From: Planctomycetota bacterium
Lineage (GTDB): Bacteria > Planctomycetota > UBA8742 > SKZP01 > JAIOTL01
NCBI GenBank assembly: GCA_021106775.1
Contig: JAIOTL010000226.1
Location: 1 to 7,099 of the forward strand
DNA length: 7,099 bases
Direction: 5' to 3'
The translations under genes were made by a program, and so were the position numbers. Below are positions 5,101 through 7,099 of the stretch, piece by piece. Numbering within the stretch: position 1 is the stretch's first letter; every line of letters starts with the position of its first letter. Below the pieces are notes generated by a model. The model was given only the letters and a program-made list of their open reading frames with translations. It was not told where the DNA came from and did not search any database.

Positions 5101-6922
5101 GTTCAATATCAAAAGTAATTGAAACACTATCACCATTTACAACCGAACTAGGTGGTGGTGCAGTAATTGTAACAACAGGTGCATCATTTACTAGACCCAT
5201 ATTGTTGATTGTAACAGTAATAATCTGTGTTACTTGCAATCCTGTGTTGTCAGTTGCACGAACCCTTAATTCATAATCACCATCTCCTTTTGTTGTCGTA
5301 TCCCAATTTACGCTCCACCAGTCGCTGGTTGCAACTCTTGTCATTGTTGACCATGTGGAATTTCCTTCAATTTGATATTCACAACTAACAATATTTGCAC
5401 CACCACCTGCAACTACATATGCATCAATTGGATATGTTCCGACAACATTCATGTTGTTTTCTGGATGAACGATTTGAAGATATGGAGCACCAAGCTGGAG
5501 ATTAGCCCAGCCTATGCTGTAATTATTATTACCCGTTTCATCCAGATATTCGACATCCGTGTTTGCCGTTACATCCCAGTAAAAATCTCTTTCACCAACA
5601 GGCTGGCTATCGTCATAATATCTAATTAAGAAACCAAGTAATGCATTATCTCGCACCCGGTCAAGATCATATCCATTATTAAACCACCAATCAGGGTCTT
5701 GAGGAACCCTGAACTCAAAATCCCAATAACCATCAACCCATGAGTAACTTGAATCACCATTACCATCATTAGGGTCACCAACTGTCGAATCGTTACGCCA
5801 CTGACCAGCAGAACCAACATTCCTTCGGAAAAACCAATCTGATAATGCACCTGAACCGCTAACCCTTAAGGCGTTTTCGCGATTATTTTCTAATAGATAA
5901 TTTCTGGTACTAGTTGGTCCCGGATTTGTTTGTTCAAAGTAAACCTGACAATAATCACCAACGTTTTGATTTGAATCATACACTCTAATGCCAACATACA
6001 CATTGTTTCCACCAGCACTGTGAACCGCATAGAACCGTGCATTAAAAGTCGTTCCTTTGTGATTTGTAAGAACCATATCTCTTTGATAGCAACCACGATA
6101 AGCGTCTTCAACAATCGTTCCATCTATTGTCGGATTGCCATTTACATTGACAGATGCTCCAAGTGTCATAAAAAGTCTGGGATTTTTACCGAGACGAATT
6201 TCACCCCAGCCGTTTCCAGAAGAGGAATCATTCGGATTCATATTTGTATCAGACCAGTAAACGTTTCCGGTTGGATGTTTGAAGATTTCAAGAAAGAAAC
6301 CGAGTTCATCGCCCGGTTGAACACCGTTTCCGCCATTTACATTTAAGTCATCTGGATTACCATTTGAAAGAGGAATCGAAAACTCCCAATGAAAAATATT
6401 GGTGAAATACTGGTCTACTGCGCTGAAATCAACTGAAGCATCCGCAGACCAGGATGCACCATTCCAATATTCATCATTTGGTGAGCCAAAACTTCGATTT
6501 GTGCTGACCATATTCTCATTATTAGCATCAAGTTGGTCGTTGTTTTCTCCTCCACCGACACCCTGGTCGAAGTATAGGGTTACTCTGTTATTGCCTGAGT
6601 TGTTACCATGTTGGTAAGAAAGACCAACATAAAGATTGTTAGCATCATTCATTAAAAACACTGTTGCAGTGGAACCATCGTTTAGCGGTATAACACGCAC
6701 AAATGCACCATCCAACTCATTGTTTGAAGTAACAAGAAAGCCATCAAGGGTTGGTGGTATTGTAGTCCAGCCGCTGTATAACTGCAATGGTTCTCCCATA
6801 TCTTCGGGAACATCCGCCTCAACAGCAGGCACATTAACAAATAAAAAAGTTCCCAAAATGATAAATACAACTACGATTTTAGATATTCTTTGTGATGCTA
6901 TATCGATCATTTCTAACTCCAT
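2120..6922 (-). CDS. Giant exported protein: tandem CBM9-like and Ig-like repeat ectodomain, internal GGGC-TM sorting tail, then signal-peptide-like segment and outer-membrane beta-barrel
   Basis: 1600 residues from the ATG at 6922, chosen because GGAGGT lies 6 nt upstream. An in-frame ATG at 6997 would add 25 residues but would make that ribosome site coding. Order seen: signal peptide 1-36 (hydrophobic core 16-31, predicted cut after VEA); two CBM9-like domains (about 47-245 and 247-478); an Ig-like domain (479-574); five Ig-like repeats of about 101 aa (582-1084); a beta-sandwich with DDGTNGDKVIGDGVYS (1086-1197); GGGC at 1202-1205, a helix 1218-1231 and KK; a second hydrophobic stretch 1238-1253 ending SYA-Q (1257-1260); an acidic linker to about 1295; a beta-barrel (about 1350-1600) ending in Phe. 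No catalytic domain is recognised, so carbohydrate or matrix binding at the surface is inference. The tail followed by a signal sequence suggests a fusion of two secreted proteins or a polyprotein. The terminal Phe and barrel indicate a diderm host. Confidence 0.88.
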   Translation of the reverse strand: MELEMIDIASQRISKIVVVFIILGTFLFVNVPAVEADVPEDMGEPLQLYSGWTTIPPTLDGFLVTSNNELDGAFVRVIPLNDGSTATVFLMNDANNLYVGLSYQHGNNSGNNRVTLYFDQGVGGGENNDQLDANNENMVSTNRSFGSPNDEYWNGASWSADASVDFSAVDQYFTNIFHWEFSIPLSNGNPDDLNVNGGNGVQPGDELGFFLEIFKHPTGNVYWSDTNMNPNDSSSGNGWGEIRLGKNPRLFMTLGASVNVNGNPTIDGTIVEDAYRGCYQRDMVLTNHKGTTFNARFYAVHSAGGNNVYVGIRVYDSNQNVGDYCQVYFEQTNPGPTSTRNYLLENNRENALRVSGSGALSDWFFRRNVGSAGQWRNDSTVGDPNDGNGDSSYSWVDGYWDFEFRVPQDPDWWFNNGYDLDRVRDNALLGFLIRYYDDSQPVGERDFYWDVTANTDVEYLDETGNNNYSIGWANLQLGAPYLQIVHPENNMNVVGTYPIDAYVVAGGGANIVSCEYQIEGNSTWSTMTRVATSDWWSVNWDTTTKGDGDYELRVRATDNTGLQVTQIITVTINNMGLVNDAPVVTITAPPPSSVVNGDSVSITFDIEPDIALNITDTEISIDGSTWVNVSTTPTSGGNWDDGSHLWDALLYANGSHIFRVRAQDINGRWGDSEMHLVIVSNNIDVSLTAPAPSSVVNGDSVSVTFNIDPETNETIISTQISIDGAAWIDVTNAPTDGGNWDDGTHTWDTLSYANGAHILQIRAEDSNGHLGYSEIRLVIVSNNVDVTITSPPPGSVVHGDDVSITFLIDPEVNETISTTQISIDGSKWIDVTNAPTSGGDWDYGSHTWDTLAFVNGSHNLQIRAQDSNGRWGYSEIQLVIVSNNITVSLITPLPSSVVSGENVSITFNIDPEANESIFSTQISIDGGTWIAVLTQPTAGGDWDDGMHVWDTLSYENSSHTIQIRANDSRGRWGYSRIVLVIVSNSIDVNITSPDACEIVSGIVTITFDVSPMAGESITNAQISIDGADWVDVTTTPTKEGDWNDGAHSWYTTLIADGSHIFSIRTQDSNGRYGYSNSRLVIVDNTAPVIANVSVEYPYNKTTVSTGDTILITTHIHDVISGIDDATLILDTSRIDGETHILVDDGTNGDKVIGDGVYSFNVKVTASGNLILPFTVSVSDNQENAAVSVRGTVEFFTRTKASGGGCSMGGEGSESYSSLLTLMVFLLVIVAFKKLGFTKSIAILFMFVIFAFAIDSASYAQVKPSEDNVSEADEASELDEDAVSEDDDAVSEDDETTQPLAVPQTKPLEPLEKIVKAEDTNKFLNSPLMIKTNDFLHSLLSVPTMDIARTINKSSVFVRIGYNYAVGAFEEDKGDSIVNTKAYFGETFLYVALGLIENLELRVMLPYCGWNGDLELVYNGQSVFDRPEIGDGLGSIRLGAKYFIYEFDFGLEFGGSLTVKLPSGSKENYLTTDAIDISPNLLFDYKKDEYDFHCNLGMTFVGNQSVFRNEANLELKNIVFFSLGANYQFRDDISFILQIQGNTNTLGEIELDTTKTMIINTLLGARYYLPEDMFFELALGFGLTKSSSDFIMQISFVLTKF
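2123..2890 (-). other. C-terminal outer-membrane beta-barrel domain
   Basis: Residues about 1345-1600. Alternating aromatic/hydrophobic strands separated by short polar turns: SSVFVRIGYNYAVGAF, LYVALGLIENLELRVMLPY, DGLGSIRLGAKYFIY, DFGLEFGGSLTVKLPSG, SPNLLFDYKK, FFSLGANYQF and so on. The protein ends ISFVLTKF, with the C-terminal Phe typical of the recognition signal used by the BAM assembly machinery. The GDGLGSIRLGAKY ... KLPSGS pattern recalls the 'MetA-pathway of phenol degradation' putative transporter family of small barrels. Size would suit about 12 strands. Transport function is not shown by the sequence. Confidence 0.7.
3042..3083 (-). repeat. Perfect 21-bp tandem duplication in the acidic linker
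   Basis: Two identical head-to-tail 21-bp units at 3042-3062 and 3063-3083. They encode a repeated seven-residue unit in DAVSEDDDAVSEDDE (about residues 1280-1294), with a further degenerate acidic stretch on its N-terminal side (SEADEASELDED). Because 21 is a multiple of three, slippage changes linker length without breaking the frame. The linker joins the signal-like segment to the beta-barrel and is followed by a Pro-rich stretch PLAVPQTKPLEPLEK. Confidence 0.9.
3146..3229 (-). other. Internal Sec-signal-peptide-like segment within the large protein
   Basis: Residues 1232-1259. A basic n-region KKLGFTK, a hydrophobic core of about 15 residues (SIAILFMFVIFAFAI, 1239-1253), then DSASYA before Gln1260 gives a textbook signal peptidase I site (Ser at -3, Ala at -1). 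The two lysines are shared with the basic end of the preceding CTERM-like tail. No ATG with a ribosome binding site precedes it at the right place: the nearest in-frame Met, 1222, lies inside the previous helix, and Met1244 lies in the core. Independent translation of the barrel is therefore not evident from the sequence. Confidence 0.6.
3224..3319 (-). other. Internal tripartite CTERM-like sorting signal (GGGC, membrane helix, basic cluster)
   Basis: Residues 1202-1233: GGGCSMGGEGSES, a hydrophobic stretch LLTLMVFLLVIVAF (1218-1231), then KK. A Gly-rich motif with a Cys, followed by one membrane helix and basic residues, is the layout of cysteine-containing C-terminal sorting signals (the MYXO-CTERM, Synerg-CTERM and JDVT-CTERM kind). 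Known members of those families are removed or processed by membrane proteases. It does not match exactly any one I can name. Such tails occur at the extreme C-terminus; here about 367 residues follow in frame, which is the anomaly. Confidence 0.6.
3332..3667 (-). other. Single divergent beta-sandwich domain after the repeat array
   Basis: Residues about 1086-1197. It opens APVIANVSVEYPYN and contains DDGTNGDKVIGDGVYS, an Asp/Gly signature seen in secreted-protein Ig-like or 'choice-of-anchor X'-type domains, then alternating strands up to VEFF. It does not match the 101-residue repeat. It lies immediately before the GGGC tail, the position of a membrane-proximal anchor domain. Family assignment is tentative. 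Confidence 0.5.
3671..5179 (-). repeat. Five tandem Ig-like repeats, about 101 residues (303 bp) each, in the large protein
   Basis: Unit boundaries by protein pattern: 5179-4877, 4876-4574, 4573-4271, 4270-3968 and 3967-3671 (residues 582-682, 683-783, 784-884, 885-985, 986-1084). Each unit runs: hydrophobic strand and Pro-rich turn, SVV.G..VSITF.IDP, then QISIDG..W, then GG(N/D)WDDG.H.WDTL, then G.H..QIRAQDSNGRWGYS and LVIVSNN, which joins directly to the next unit. The first four are exactly 101 residues. The fifth is 99, has a degenerate first strand with Cys996, and ends VDNT instead of VSNN. A more distant Ig-like domain (residues 479-574) precedes the array. Such arrays typically act as stalks holding binding domains away from the cell surface. 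Confidence 0.9.
5489..6184 (-). other. CBM9-like domain 2 of the large protein
   Basis: Residues about 247-478, following domain 1 almost without a linker. It repeats the same landmarks more clearly: PTIDGTIVEDAY near the start, NNVYVGIRVYD, QVYFEQ, YWDFEFRVP, LLGFLIRYYDD and a closing IGWANLQLG that parallels the WGEIRLG end of domain 1. Two cysteines (278 and 325) are present here and absent from domain 1; they could form a disulfide in the periplasm or outside the cell. A tandem duplication of an ancestral domain is the likely origin. Confidence 0.68.
6188..6784 (-). other. CBM9-like domain 1 of the large protein
   Basis: Residues about 47-245. The pattern is that of CBM9-like (carbohydrate-binding module family 9 / DOMON-fold) beta-sandwiches: an opening PTLDGF segment, a central NNLYVGLSY strand followed by a YFDQ strand, and a closing HWEFSIPL ... 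GDELGFFLEIF ... WGEIRLG series. These domains usually bind sugar ends or heme/redox ligands and often decorate secreted enzymes or surface proteins. Ligand is unknown; the fold call is by eye, without a profile search. Confidence 0.65.
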
Positions 6923-6928
6923 AAATTT

Positions 6929-6934
6929 ACCTCC
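6929..6934 (-). promoter_or_regulatory. Shine-Dalgarno that sets the start of the large CDS
   Basis: GGAGGT on the minus strand, 6 nt before the ATG at 6922-6920. This near-perfect site argues for initiation at 6922 rather than at the upstream in-frame ATGs at 6997, 6991 and 6985. From 6922 the protein begins with a normal signal peptide (QRISK, then a hydrophobic core, then VEA). Confidence 0.85.
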
Positions 6935-6978
6935 AAATAATTTCCTAAATAAAGGAAAAATGAAAATGAATAATATCC

Positions 6979-6998
6979 TATCCATATCCATATCCATA
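6979..6998. repeat. 6-bp tandem repeat in the leader of the large CDS
   Basis: tatcca repeated three times plus a partial copy. On the minus strand it reads ATGGAT repeated (Met-Asp codons), creating three in-frame ATGs that lengthen the apparent ORF. No good ribosome binding site precedes them. The repeat lies in the leader between the candidate -10 box and the Shine-Dalgarno. Confidence 0.85.
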
Positions 6999-7012
6999 AA
7001 GTATTAATCTAC

Positions 7013-7018
7013 ATTATA
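7013..7018 (-). promoter_or_regulatory. Candidate -10 box upstream of the large CDS
   Basis: A perfect TATAAT in the context AGTATATAATG on the minus strand. A start about 7 nt downstream would give a leader of roughly 85 nt to the ATG at 6922, and would leave the ATG at 6997 almost leaderless. No convincing -35 hexamer occurs 16-18 nt upstream, and the region is so AT-rich that a chance match is likely. Confidence 0.3.
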
Positions 7019-7099
7019 TACTAATGTTCAAAGAATTAATATCTTTTACTAAATCGTTTTCAAAATTTTTCAACAGGCAAGTGAATACGTACAGTTATA

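Noticed and set aside
6923..6997. 25-residue N-terminal extension beginning MDMDMD
   Set aside because: Would make the GGAGGT ribosome site coding and displace a normal signal peptide; it arises from a 6-bp repeat.
6020..7007. Plus-strand open frames of 72-123 codons opposite the signal peptide and CBM9-like region
   Set aside because: Antisense shadows of a well-supported minus-strand gene with clear domains; products resemble no known family.
7019..7099. End of an upstream gene or operator in the right-hand edge
   Set aside because: Only a few codons before a stop could be read in any frame, and the TTGAAAA-type repeats are expected in such AT-rich DNA.

Overview
The window reads as AT-rich bacterial chromosome from a diderm (two-membrane) organism. 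The diderm call rests on a C-terminal outer-membrane beta-barrel ending in Phe, with Sec-type signal sequences. The large surface protein also carries a GGGC + membrane helix + basic C-terminal sorting-type signal. I cannot name the phylum from sequence alone. All coding sequence lies on the minus strand; I see no plus-strand gene, RNA gene, CRISPR array or insertion sequence.

Layout in the direction of transcription (right to left): a short leader (about 7099-6923) with a possible -10 box, a 6-bp tandem repeat and a strong Shine-Dalgarno; one very large CDS (6922-2120, 1600 aa); a 160-bp gap with no recognised feature; a UbiA-superfamily prenyltransferase (1959-985); and a radical SAM enzyme with a SPASM/twitch-like C-terminal start (988-1), cut by the window edge. 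The last two overlap by ATGA and form a translationally coupled pair, probably making or modifying a prenylated quinone or lipid. The product cannot be told from here.

The large CDS is the most interesting object. Its first three quarters form an ordinary-looking exported surface protein: signal peptide, two tandem CBM9-like beta-sandwich domains, an Ig-like domain, five near-identical-length (about 101 aa) Ig-like repeats, one further beta-sandwich, then a GGGC-TM-KK tail. Such a tail normally ends a protein. Here the frame continues: the basic cluster becomes the n-region of what looks like a second, internal Sec signal peptide (cleavage predicted after SYA). An acidic Pro-rich linker and a beta-barrel of about 250 residues follow, resembling the MetA-pathway/phenol-degradation barrel family. 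This is either a natural two-product polyprotein or fusion in which one membrane hairpin exports both halves, or two genes fused by a lost stop. That junction is the candidate for a previously undescribed arrangement.
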